A DNA stretch of 64,000 bases from JACRIM01 sp964605185 (GTDB taxonomy: Bacteria; Planctomycetota; Phycisphaerae; UBA1845; UTPLA1): NCBI GenBank assembly GCA_964605185.1, contig CAZSBF010000001.1:97893-161892 (forward strand), given 5' to 3'. Positions 10,293 to 19,600 of this stretch are shown one piece after another. The first letter of the stretch is position 1. Every line of letters starts with the position of its first letter. A model generated the notes under the pieces. The model had not been told where the DNA came from, made no database searches, and worked only from the letters and a program-made list of their open reading frames with translations. Position numbers and translations under genes: made by a program.

Positions 10293-10778
10293 ATGATCGA
10301 TACGAAGCGCCAGACCGATCGACGACAGCTCGACTTCCCTACGATTGACGCCGTGTTGGCGGATGTTGATCGCATCGTCGCGTCGGATCGAGCCGGAACC
10401 CTTCGCTGCACCGGCAACTGGACGGCAGGCCAGGCGATGGGACACGTCGCCTCATGGATCAATTATGCCTACGACGGCTTCCCCATGGGTCCGCCGCCGT
10501 TTTTCATTCGCTGGATCCTGCGGCTGATGAAAAAGAAGATTCTGAAGGGCGGGATGCAGGCAGGCGTGAAGATTCCCAAAACCGAACACGGCACCTTTGG
10601 AACGGAATCGCTAAGCACCGACGAAGGCGCCGCGAGGCTCCGTGCAGCTCTGAATCGGCTCAAAAGCAGCGAAGTGGCAAAGCACGTCAGCCCGGCATGG
10701 GGCCCCATGCCGAAGGAGGAACGCGTGGCGATCAATCTGCGCCACGCGGAATTGCATCTGAGTTTCTTGCACCCGTAG
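10293..10778 (+). CDS. DUF1569 / DinB-like protein
   Basis: About 161 aa from ATG 10293; no strong ribosome site marks the start and an upstream extension is possible. The sequence NWTAGQAMGHVASWINYAYDGFP and the closing NLRHAELHLSFL match DUF1569, a four-helix DinB-like fold with metal-binding histidines (H in GHVASW, H in RHAELHLSFL). Function unknown; DinB-like proteins are often thiol-dependent metalloenzymes. Confidence 0.7.
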   Translation: MIDTKRQTDRRQLDFPTIDAVLADVDRIVASDRAGTLRCTGNWTAGQAMGHVASWINYAYDGFPMGPPPFFIRWILRLMKKKILKGGMQAGVKIPKTEHGTFGTESLSTDEGAARLRAALNRLKSSEVAKHVSPAWGPMPKEERVAINLRHAELHLSFLHP

Positions 10779-10789
10779 TGCGAACCGGC

Positions 10790-11341
10790 CTAGTTCGACT
10801 CAGCGCCGCTGACGCCCTGTCGGACGTCCACAACCTTTTCAGCCAACCGCTGATACGCCGAGACAAGATCGCGGCAGATCAGATCGACCCGGCGTCGAAG
10901 CTCACGGCGATCGCGCACGAGGCGCGACGTCATCGTGCGAAGTCGCTTGGCCCGGCGAGCCGAGGTGCGGGCGATCTTGTGATGACCGCCGACTCGACGC
11001 GCCGATTCGATAAGGCAATTCATATCCAGCGGATGAGGCAGCACGTCGGCAGCTCCGCGCCGAATGAGATCCAGCGCCTGTTCCGTGTCCGCGGACTTAT
11101 TCAGAAAAACAACGACAGGAGTCGTTGCATCGCCGGCAAGCGTTACGCCATCCCCATCGACGAGCGAGTCCGCGGCCAGAATGACGTCGAAGTTGCTCTC
11201 GCTCACGACGGTGCGGGCCTCGTTAAGCGTGGAAACAATGGCCAGGTCGGCCTGCATGTCGAGGAGGAGTTCCTTGGCGATCTCGGCCGCGACCGGTCCA
11301 TCCTCAGCGACGATCAGAATGTTGAGTTCCCCGTTGGTCAT
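10790..11341 (-). CDS. Receiver-domain protein lacking switch residues
   Basis: About 183 aa from ATG 11341 (GGAAG six bases upstream). The N-terminal 115 residues fold like a response-regulator receiver (NILIVAEDGPVAAEI, FDVILAADSLVDGDG, RRGAADVLPHPLD). By alignment the phosphorylated Asp is Ala (the next residue is Asp), the Ser/Thr of strand 4 is Asn and the conserved Lys is His. The C-terminal 65 residues are a basic helix without a known output domain. It is the third gene of the signalling cluster and probably works without phosphorylation. Confidence 0.7.
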   Translation of the reverse strand: MTNGELNILIVAEDGPVAAEIAKELLLDMQADLAIVSTLNEARTVVSESNFDVILAADSLVDGDGVTLAGDATTPVVVFLNKSADTEQALDLIRRGAADVLPHPLDMNCLIESARRVGGHHKIARTSARRAKRLRTMTSRLVRDRRELRRRVDLICRDLVSAYQRLAEKVVDVRQGVSGAESN

Positions 11342-11565
11342 GTGTGCTTCCTTCACTTCCTTGAGCTTCCGTATCCGTTACAACTCGTTCCTTCGAGTCG
11401 GTCAAAAAAGGCCGGCGAGCCGCTTCAGCCGTGAGAGCGAGGGGAGGAGGGAGAGAGTGGCCTCTACGACCCGCTGGCCCGGATACTGGTTGTCTTCATC
11501 GCACAATAGTTGCTGCGTATCCCCCAAAAACGAACACGGTGCGCCCACCCCCCTGGTGAAGCGCC

Positions 11566-13833
11566 TCAGGCCCGCGCGGCTCGCGTGGGGAACCGAAGTT
11601 CCACCGTCGTGCCGCTCTCCAACCGGCTTTGAATCGCTACCGATCCATTACCGTCCGCGAGCCATCGAGTGACACGGGCCAAACCGAGCCCGCGTCCCCG
11701 CCCCGCCGGTCGCCACGAGAAGAACGGATCCTTCGCGCGACTCAGGATGTCGGGGGTCATGCCGCGCCCGTTGTCGGACACCTGCACGACGACGTTTTCT
11801 TCGGCTCGATCCGCGGCGGCCTTGATCGTCAATCGGCGTTGCCCCGGCGCCGTTGCCTCAATCGCGTTCAGAATCAGTTCACGGAAGAGCCGATTGAGAT
11901 AGTCATCATCAAACCACACCGGCGGCGTATCGGACTCCACGTCGAAGTTCACTTCTTCCCTAGTCAATAATCCGGCGTCGATCAGGTCGTTGATCACGGC
12001 TCGAAGAACGTCTGGTAACGCCGCGAATTTCGGCGCTGGTGGGCGCGGCTGGGCGAAGTCCATCAGCTCGGTCACGATATCGCTGGCCAGTTGGGCCTGC
12101 GATGCAATCTGCTCCAGTTGGGTCCGCATCTGGTCGGTGGGCGCCTGTCCGGTAAGCATTTGGGCACGTCCGGATATCACGGCAAGCGGGTTGTTCAACT
12201 CGTGCGCTGCACCCGCCGCAAGCGCAACCGTGGTCTCAAGACTCTTCATCTGGACCAGCGCCGCCTGCATCGACGCCTGCCGCCGATTGGCCTCGGCCAG
12301 TTCATCGCTGATGTTTAATGCAGACGCCTTGGATTGTGCCTGCGCGATGGCAAGGCCGATGGCCGCGCTGATAACGGCAAGACAGGCCGACTCCGACCGC
12401 AACGCGGCGGCCTGATCGAGCGATGCCGTGATAATGGCACCGCCCTGCCACCGTTGGCCGCAAACAACCGGCAGAAGCCAGACCTCTCCTTCACCCAGGC
12501 GGGGTCGATAACGAAGCACGATTTCATCGAACGCTCGACCCGGCGGGGAGAGCCATGCGCCCGACGCGGCCAATTGCACCGCAAGCGTCGCATCGGGTTC
12601 CAGCAAGACGGGCTTGGCAGACATATCCACGATTTCGCCGTGCAGCGATCCGTCGGCGGCGACACCGGCTTCCACCCACTTGCCGTCCGATTCGACGACA
12701 AATAATGCGACGCCGGAAACATCGAGCGCGCGGCGAATGACATCCGCCCCGATCGCGCAAACATCGCGCACGGTGGCCTGAGGCGAAAGCGTCGCATTGA
12801 ACCAGCCTAAAGCAGAGAAATAGGCGGCCTCGCGCTGCAGCCGGCGATTGCGGTCCGACAGTGCCGCGTTGGCGACAGTGAGTTCCTCGGTCGTTTGCAG
12901 CAGGGCGCGCAGATACACGTCCTGGCTGGTCATATCGTCCACACCGATCCACGCCGCGCGAGCCTCAATCTCTCCGGCGAGCGATTCCATGATCGAACGC
13001 TGTGCATCCGGTGTGAGGCCGAGCTCCGCAGCGAGCGACTCGGAAACAAAGGTCTCGGTGTAATTGCCGGAAAAGCCGATGCGCTGTCGTCGCACCAGCA
13101 CATCGGCGAGCTGAACGACCTGCACATGGCGACCGCGCACAACCGACGCGGGCAGGGATTCCGGCGCCTGATGGTGCAGCCAGATGGATTCGACCAGTGT
13201 GCGCGGCAGACTCCACCGCTCGGCCAGCCGATGCCCGACCACGGAATGATCAACGCCAAGCACCGATCGCTCGATGTCGGAAATGTCTCCATAGGACTGT
13301 CGCGATTGTCGCACCACGCGGGCGTAGCTCTTGGGCATGACCGTGTCGAGGGCGACCTTGCCGAGATCGTGCAATAGCCCCAGCACAAAAGCCTCTTCAG
13401 GGGCGATCCCACATCGAGTCGCCTCCGCGATGCCGCGCGCCGCACAGGCAACGGCCAGACAATGCTTCCAGAACTCGCGTCGATCGAGGGCGTCGTCGTC
13501 GCGCTCCTCGGCCCGCGAACTGAAGATCTCCATCACCTTGGCCGCAAGGGCCAGTTGGCGAATCGTCTGAAACCCCAGCAGTTTGACGGCGTTGGCAAGA
13601 TTGACGGATTCAGGCCGAACCGCATAAGCCGCGCTGCCGAGCACGGAAAGCACACGCGCCGTCAGCGATGGATCGCTTCCAACGGCGTCAATGAGTTGCC
13701 GGGTGCTCGCGTTGTCGTCCGCAGTGAGCGAGAGAATTCGAGTGGCCACCGGTGCCAAGGCCGGCAGCGAATCGAGCTGCGAAAGAATGAGTTCGATCTT
13801 CGGAGGTTCGATGGTTGGCGCTGCTGTGCTCAT
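11566..13833 (-). CDS. HDOD-domain sensor histidine kinase
   Basis: 755 aa. An HDOD module occupies residues about 12-215, with HD-like residues LLHDLGKVALD near 155 and HHQAPESLP. A coiled coil leads to a GAF-like domain (about 345-500). A dimerisation box with phospho-acceptor His in AAGAAHELNNPLAVISG (near 544) and a GHKL ATPase follow (N box RELILNAIEA, G1 DNGRGM, G2 GRGLGLARV). There is no membrane segment, so it senses a cytoplasmic signal. It lies between an intact HTH-receiver regulator and a degenerate receiver in the same direction, its likely partners. Confidence 0.9.
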   Translation of the reverse strand: MSTAAPTIEPPKIELILSQLDSLPALAPVATRILSLTADDNASTRQLIDAVGSDPSLTARVLSVLGSAAYAVRPESVNLANAVKLLGFQTIRQLALAAKVMEIFSSRAEERDDDALDRREFWKHCLAVACAARGIAEATRCGIAPEEAFVLGLLHDLGKVALDTVMPKSYARVVRQSRQSYGDISDIERSVLGVDHSVVGHRLAERWSLPRTLVESIWLHHQAPESLPASVVRGRHVQVVQLADVLVRRQRIGFSGNYTETFVSESLAAELGLTPDAQRSIMESLAGEIEARAAWIGVDDMTSQDVYLRALLQTTEELTVANAALSDRNRRLQREAAYFSALGWFNATLSPQATVRDVCAIGADVIRRALDVSGVALFVVESDGKWVEAGVAADGSLHGEIVDMSAKPVLLEPDATLAVQLAASGAWLSPPGRAFDEIVLRYRPRLGEGEVWLLPVVCGQRWQGGAIITASLDQAAALRSESACLAVISAAIGLAIAQAQSKASALNISDELAEANRRQASMQAALVQMKSLETTVALAAGAAHELNNPLAVISGRAQMLTGQAPTDQMRTQLEQIASQAQLASDIVTELMDFAQPRPPAPKFAALPDVLRAVINDLIDAGLLTREEVNFDVESDTPPVWFDDDYLNRLFRELILNAIEATAPGQRRLTIKAAADRAEENVVVQVSDNGRGMTPDILSRAKDPFFSWRPAGRGRGLGLARVTRWLADGNGSVAIQSRLESGTTVELRFPTRAARA

Positions 13834-13887
13834 AGAAACCCGCGCCCCTCACACGAATCGACTGCGCCGCCCCCCGCCGCGACGCGA

Positions 13888-14532
13888 TTACACGGCCATT
13901 AACTCAACCATGCGGCCGATCAGCTTGGTCACGTCGAACGGCTTCTTGATGAAGTCATCCGCGCCCGCCGCCTTCAGGCTCTCGATCTCCGTCGGCGACA
14001 CCGCGCCGGAGACCATGATAATCTTGGTGTGCGACAACGCCGGGTCGCTCCGCACGCGCTGGCAGACAATGTTGCCGTTGATGTCGGGAAGCATGAAGTC
14101 GAGCAGAAGGATGTCCGGGCGGAACTCCTTCGTGGCAGCGCCGGCGTCGAACCCGTTTCCCGCCGAGCGGACCTCAAACCGCCCGTCGCGCGACAACAGA
14201 TCGGTCAGCATTTCCACAATCGCCACATCGTCATCGACGATCAGCACGCGCTTCTTGCCCGACTCCAGCCGTTCGAGCGGGATGTTGTTCGACTTCATGA
14301 ACATCACGAGCGAGTCGCGCGGAATGCGCCGGAACTTCGAGCCGGGCACGCGAAAGCCCTTGATTCGCCCGTTGTCGAAACAACGGATCACCGTTTGCTG
14401 GCTGATGTTGCAGATGTCGGCGACTTCGCCGGTGGTGAAAATCGTCTTCATGGGCCAAATGGTCTTGGCGGCTTCGAGTGCCTCGACGACCGCCTGTGCA
14501 TGATCGCCATTGATATTAGGACTGTCGGCCAT
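13888..14532 (-). CDS. Response regulator: excisionase-like HTH plus receiver
   Basis: 214 aa from ATG 14532. Residues about 28-85 form a MerR/excisionase-type HTH (IFTTGEVADICNISQQTVIR, GSKFRRIPRDSLVMFM). Residues about 93-212 are an intact receiver (VLIVDDDVAIVEML, phospho-Asp in ILLLDFMLPD, SGAVS, IKKPFD). The DNA-binding domain precedes the receiver, reverse of the usual order; this arrangement recurs in planctomycetes. It is the first gene of the cluster with the HDOD kinase (54-nt gap). Confidence 0.88.
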   Translation of the reverse strand: MADSPNINGDHAQAVVEALEAAKTIWPMKTIFTTGEVADICNISQQTVIRCFDNGRIKGFRVPGSKFRRIPRDSLVMFMKSNNIPLERLESGKKRVLIVDDDVAIVEMLTDLLSRDGRFEVRSAGNGFDAGAATKEFRPDILLLDFMLPDINGNIVCQRVRSDPALSHTKIIMVSGAVSPTEIESLKAAGADDFIKKPFDVTKLIGRMVELMAV

Positions 14533-14695
14533 CTTACCTAAACCCCCCAGTTTGACAACTATACGGCTATCGAGCCGGATGGGGATAGACTTGATAAAGG
14601 TGGGAAGGGCCGAAAAATGACCAAACGCAATGCGGCAAGCCCCCACGTGCGGAGCGGACGCCGGCGCTTTCATCGCATTCAACGTCGTGCGTCCG

Positions 14696-16555
14696 CTATC
14701 CGGCGCGACGCTTGCGACTCTCCAGATAGACAAGGAGCGCTGCGATGTCGGAGGGCGTGATGCCCGCGATGCGCTGCGCCTGGCCGATGCTTCGCGGGCC
14801 GACGGCGGCGAGTTTCTCGCGGGCTTCGATGCGAAGCTGCTTCATCTCGGTAAAGTCCACGTCGTGCGGAATGCCGCGTGCCTCCATCCGGCGGAAGCGA
14901 TCCACCTCGCGCGACTGACGCTCGATGTAGCCGCCATACTTGCCCTCAATGCGCGCGGCAGTGACCGCCTCATTCAGCAGATCATCGCCGCACAGGGTCA
15001 ACTCCGCCGGAATCGCCGACTTCCACTGATGCCAGTCCACCTGCGCAGACCAGTCGGTATCGGTTCGCGAAAACCACTTGTCCAACGAGGTGCCGTCGAT
15101 GCGATGGTTCGCCGCCCATGCGCCAAACGCCCGGACCGCGCCCTGCTTGCGCTCAAAGCGCGCCCAGCGGGCATCATCCACAAGGCCGATCCCCCGGCCG
15201 AGCGGCGTCAGGCGAACATCCGCATTGTCGCTGCGCAGCAGCAGGCGATACTCGGCCCGCGAGGTGAACATGCGATACGGTTCAATCGTGCCCTGCGTGA
15301 TGAGATCGTCGATCATGACCGAGATATAACTCTGATCACGGCGAAGAATGAACGGTTCGCGACCCTGCAAAGCAAGCGCCGCATTGATGCCCGCCATCAA
15401 CCCCTGCCCGGCGGCCTCTTCGTAGCCACTGGTGCCGTTGATCTGCCCCGCGAGATACAGGCCCTGCACGCGCTTCGTCTCCAGTGTGTCGCGGATCTGA
15501 TCCGGCGGGACGAAATCGTATTCCACCGCGTAGCCCCACTGCAGAACACGGGCATTCTCAAGCCCGGGGATGGACCGCACCATCGGCTCCTGCACATCCT
15601 GCGGAAGCGACGTGCTGATGCCGTTGCAATAGATGCGCTCATTGTCATAGCCCTCGGGCTCCAGAAAAATCTGGTGACGGTCCTTGTCGGCGAATCGCAC
15701 GACCTTGTCTTCGATGCTCGGGCAATAGCGCGGACCGCGCGACTGGATCTGGCCCGTGTACATCGGGGCCCGGTGCAGATTCGCGCGGATCATCGCATGC
15801 GCCTCGCCGCCGGTGTAGGTGATCCAGCAATTCACCTGTCGCTGCGAAACGCGATCATTCATGAATGAAAACGGCGCAGGCTCGTCATCGCCGGGCTGCG
15901 TTTCGAGCGCGTCGTAGTTAATGCTGTCTCGATGAATGCGCGGCGGCGTCCCCGTCTTCAACCGGCCCAACTCAAAACCCATCGCCCGCAGATTTGCACT
16001 CAAGCCGTCGGCGCTGGCCTCACCAATGCGCCCGCCCGACGCCTTGTGCTCGCCGGTGTGCATGAGCGAGCGCAGAAACGTCCCCGTCGTAACAATCACC
16101 GCGCGACAGGCAAGCCGCCGGCCGTCATGCAGCGTAACGCCATGCACCCGACCGTCGGCAACTTCGATGGTCTCAATCGTCCCTTCCAGAATCGTCAGGT
16201 TCGGAGTCTCGTCTAGCAGGGATTGCACCGCCGCGGCGTAGAGGTCACGGTCGCACTGGGCCCGCGGCGCCCAGACCGCCGGCCCCTTGCGCCGATTGAG
16301 GATGCGAAACTGGATGCCCGCCCGATCCGTCGCCAGCCCCATCAGGCCGCCCAGGGCGTCGATCTCACGGACCATCTGCCCCTTGCCGATGCCGCCGATG
16401 GCCGGGTTGCAGCTCATCCGCCCGATCGCATGGCGATCCATGGTGACCATCGCCGTGGCAATGCCCATGCGCGCCGCCGCCCAGGCCGCCTCGGCCCCGG
16501 CATGGCCCCCGCCGATCACCACAATGTCAAAGTTCACAGGCATGGAACGCACCAT
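14696..16555 (-). CDS. mnmG: tRNA uridine-5-carboxymethylaminomethyl modification enzyme MnmG
   Basis: 619 aa from ATG 16555. With MnmE it adds the carboxymethylaminomethyl group to wobble U34 of several tRNAs. The FAD motif GGGHAGAEAAWAAARMG is at the N-terminus. GIGKGQMVREIDALGG, GTPPRIHRDSINYD, CPSIEDKVVRF and the C-terminal helical MnmE-binding region ending near the stop all match GidA. It stands alone; mnmE is not in the window. Confidence 0.97.
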   Translation of the reverse strand: MVRSMPVNFDIVVIGGGHAGAEAAWAAARMGIATAMVTMDRHAIGRMSCNPAIGGIGKGQMVREIDALGGLMGLATDRAGIQFRILNRRKGPAVWAPRAQCDRDLYAAAVQSLLDETPNLTILEGTIETIEVADGRVHGVTLHDGRRLACRAVIVTTGTFLRSLMHTGEHKASGGRIGEASADGLSANLRAMGFELGRLKTGTPPRIHRDSINYDALETQPGDDEPAPFSFMNDRVSQRQVNCWITYTGGEAHAMIRANLHRAPMYTGQIQSRGPRYCPSIEDKVVRFADKDRHQIFLEPEGYDNERIYCNGISTSLPQDVQEPMVRSIPGLENARVLQWGYAVEYDFVPPDQIRDTLETKRVQGLYLAGQINGTSGYEEAAGQGLMAGINAALALQGREPFILRRDQSYISVMIDDLITQGTIEPYRMFTSRAEYRLLLRSDNADVRLTPLGRGIGLVDDARWARFERKQGAVRAFGAWAANHRIDGTSLDKWFSRTDTDWSAQVDWHQWKSAIPAELTLCGDDLLNEAVTAARIEGKYGGYIERQSREVDRFRRMEARGIPHDVDFTEMKQLRIEAREKLAAVGPRSIGQAQRIAGITPSDIAALLVYLESRKRRAG

Positions 16556-16605
16556 GATATCACAGCCCCCCGGCAACCGAACCGTCGCGTCTTGGGCAAC
16601 AAAAA

Positions 16606-16635
16606 AAGCGGCCGACCCGGAAGGATCGGCCGCTT
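16606..16635 (-). terminator. Intrinsic terminator of the beta-helix gene
   Basis: A 9-bp GC-rich inverted repeat (AGCGGCCGA at 16607-16615 with TCGGCCGCT at 16626-16634) is followed on the minus strand by a run of T. It lies 30 bases after the stop of the giant beta-helix frame and before mnmG. Confidence 0.85.
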
Positions 16636-16665
16636 CGAAGAGCTAACAAACCTGTCAAACGCTTC

Positions 16666-19600
16666 TTAGCGTCGGCGTCGAATCGACCGCCGTGCAAAGA
16701 GGCCAAGGCCGGCACCGAGCATCGTCGGAACCATGATTCCGCCGCCCGGACCGCAACCGATACCGCAGGGGCCGCCCGGCGGGGCCGGAGCCTCGCAGGC
16801 ATCGCCGATACCATCGGCATCGCTGTCCGCCTGATCGGCGTTGGCGGTGTTCACGCAGTTGTCGTTGCAATCAATCACGCCGTCGCCATCGGCATCGGCC
16901 GTCGGAGTGAGCTGGATGCAGGAGCAACCCGCGGCATCGACCGATGCACCGGCCGCCGTCTGGGGGCAGGTATCGTCGCAGTTGGCCACGCCGTCGCCAT
17001 CGGCATCGGGTGCCGAGGCCGCCGCAGGATCAGCATCCACTTCACCGGCATTTGTCGCGGCACCGTCGTAGAACGAATTCTCGGCATTAATCACGTGCGA
17101 CGCATCACCGGTCGTGTTGTTCACGCCGTTGGTGGTCACGCCGAAGAAGTCGTTACCGGTGGCCGTCACAAGGGCGGTATCGAGGATCATCTCCGTTCGG
17201 ATACCGTCGGTGACGCCGGTGAAGCAGTTGTCATTGACGTACACCTCGGCGGCCGAGCTGATGTTGTCGTCAAAGTTCACGCCGTTCGTGGCCGCGGTTC
17301 CCTGGAAGCGATTGCCGGTGATGGTCACCAGCGCGCCGTAGATCTCGCCGCCCATGTAGAACCCATCCACCGTGAACGCCGCGAACAGGTTGTTCGTGAT
17401 GTTCACGATGCTGCCGTTCTCAATGTCATAGGACGCATCCCAATACAGCGACGAGTCGCCGCCGGTGATGGAATTACCGGTCACATCGAGTCGACCACCA
17501 GCGTAAATGTCATCATTGAAGTACATACCCACGTAGTTGTGGCCGGTCAGCGTGTTGTCCGCCACCGTCAGACTCGAACCATAGGCGGTCACATAGTTGA
17601 AATAGATGCCGTAGGTGTCGCTGTCGGCATCTTCCAGACAGGTGATGGTGTTTCCGCTGACCGTCATTTCGGAACCATCGTTCACGTAATCACTATCGAG
17701 CGGATTGATGCCGTAGCCATCGCTCGCGGCCGGACCCTTGATATTCGTGAACGAGTTGTTGGTGATGTTAATGACCGAGCCGTAATCGTCGTATTCGTTG
17801 TACAAGCCATACTCGCACCCATCCGTATGACCGGTGAACGTGTTCCCGGTGATGGCGACGGTGCTGCCGTCGTTGGCTTCATACATGTACAACCCGTAGT
17901 CCATGGCACCGGTCACCGTATTGCCGACGACGGTCAGGCGACTGCCGTAATCCACGCCATCGTCGAAGTACAGGCCGTTATCGCAGCCTGCCGCAATCGC
18001 CGAAAACGTGTTGTTGGCAAAAGTGACAAACGATCCATCTTCGCAGTAGTAGCTGTAGAGGCAGTCACCCACAACACCGGTAAACGTGTTGTTCGCAACA
18101 TTGACGTAGCAGCCATAGTCGAATCCGTTATCGAAATACAGACCGTACTGACTGCCCATCTCATGAGCGGTAAACGTGTTGCCGCTCATGTTCAGGTCGC
18201 TTCCGTACTCAAACGAGTTGTCGTTCCAGAAGCCCGCCTCATCCCCGGCCGTGTTTCCGTAGCCCGTGGCCGTGTTGTTGACGACATTCAGGACGCCGCC
18301 TTCATACACGTCATAGGTGAAGATGCCGTAATACGCCCCAGCCGTATCGGCCGTCATCATGTTGTTCGACAACGTCGTCAGGAAGCCGTAGTACATGTAG
18401 TCGATGTAGATACCGGAATTATCCCAATCGCCAATGGTATTCGTATCGACGAGGCACGTGCCGCCGTAACTGATCTCGTAGATGTAGATACCGTCGCTGC
18501 CGCCGCTGATCGTGTTACCGGTGACCGTAAGCAGGCCGCCGTCATAGGCATACTCCAAGTACATGCCGTAATTGGCACCGGCCACGGGCGTCGTCACACT
18601 GTTGTTCGTCACGGTCACGCTGGCGAAGTCATCGTTGTAGTTGTTGTAAATACCGATGTCATCGAAGTTCGCGATGGTGTTGCCGTTGATCGTGCAGAAG
18701 CCGTAGTAGTAAACGCCCTCTGAGTAGATGCCGTAATCGGCGCCAGTCGACACGCCCGTCAGTGTATTGGCGTTGCACGTCCAGGATGTATTGTCGTAGA
18801 ACTCGTCCGTATAGACGCCGGCGTAATCAAAGCCCGTCGCCGTGTTGTTGTTGATATTCACCGTGCAACCGTAGTACCAGCTACTGGTCAAATAGATGCC
18901 ATAATCCGGAGCGGTGGCGGCAAACCCGGTAAAGGTATTGTTGGTGACGGTCATCGTCGAACCCGCTTCACCACCTGCGTTATAGAAGCCGCAATAGTTG
19001 AAGTCCTTCACCGTGTTGTTGTTAATGGTCGCCGTCGAACCATACTCGGGGTAATCAACCCAGATGCCATAATCAGAGCCCGTGGCATCCAACGCATCCA
19101 ACATGTTGTTCTCGATGAGGGTCGTGCATCCGGCATAGGGGTAACCCTCGTAAATGCCACAGTAGTCATAGTTCGTCACCGTGTTGCCGGTGATGACCGA
19201 GTGCGACTCGTACTCAGTTCCACTGAGGTAAATACCGTAACCGCCGCCGGCATTCGCAATCATGGTGATCGTGTTATTGGTGCAGGTGTAGGTCGATCCG
19301 CTGTACGGATACGACTCGTAAATACCGTAGTCCTGCACGCTGTTGATCGTGTTGCCGGTGACCGTGCTGGACGCGCCATACTCGGTATCGGTCTCGATTC
19401 CCGTGTCGGCCGTCGCAGTGCCGGTGATCGAGTTGCTCATGATCGTCTGGCTTGAACCATAATCGACATACCCGTAGATACCCTGATAGGTGTGTCCCGA
19501 GATCGTGTTGGAATTACACGTTACCGTGGAAAGGTTTTCCGCATAGTAGTAAATCGGATAGTCAAATCCGGTAATCGTGTTTCCGTTGATCGTCGCCGTG

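Noticed and set aside
17095..18723. Long plus-strand frames across the beta-helix gene (such as 17095-18723)
   Set aside because: They are Val/Ile/Arg/Asp-rich mirror images of the repeat codons in the true minus-strand gene, without ribosome sites or recognisable domains.
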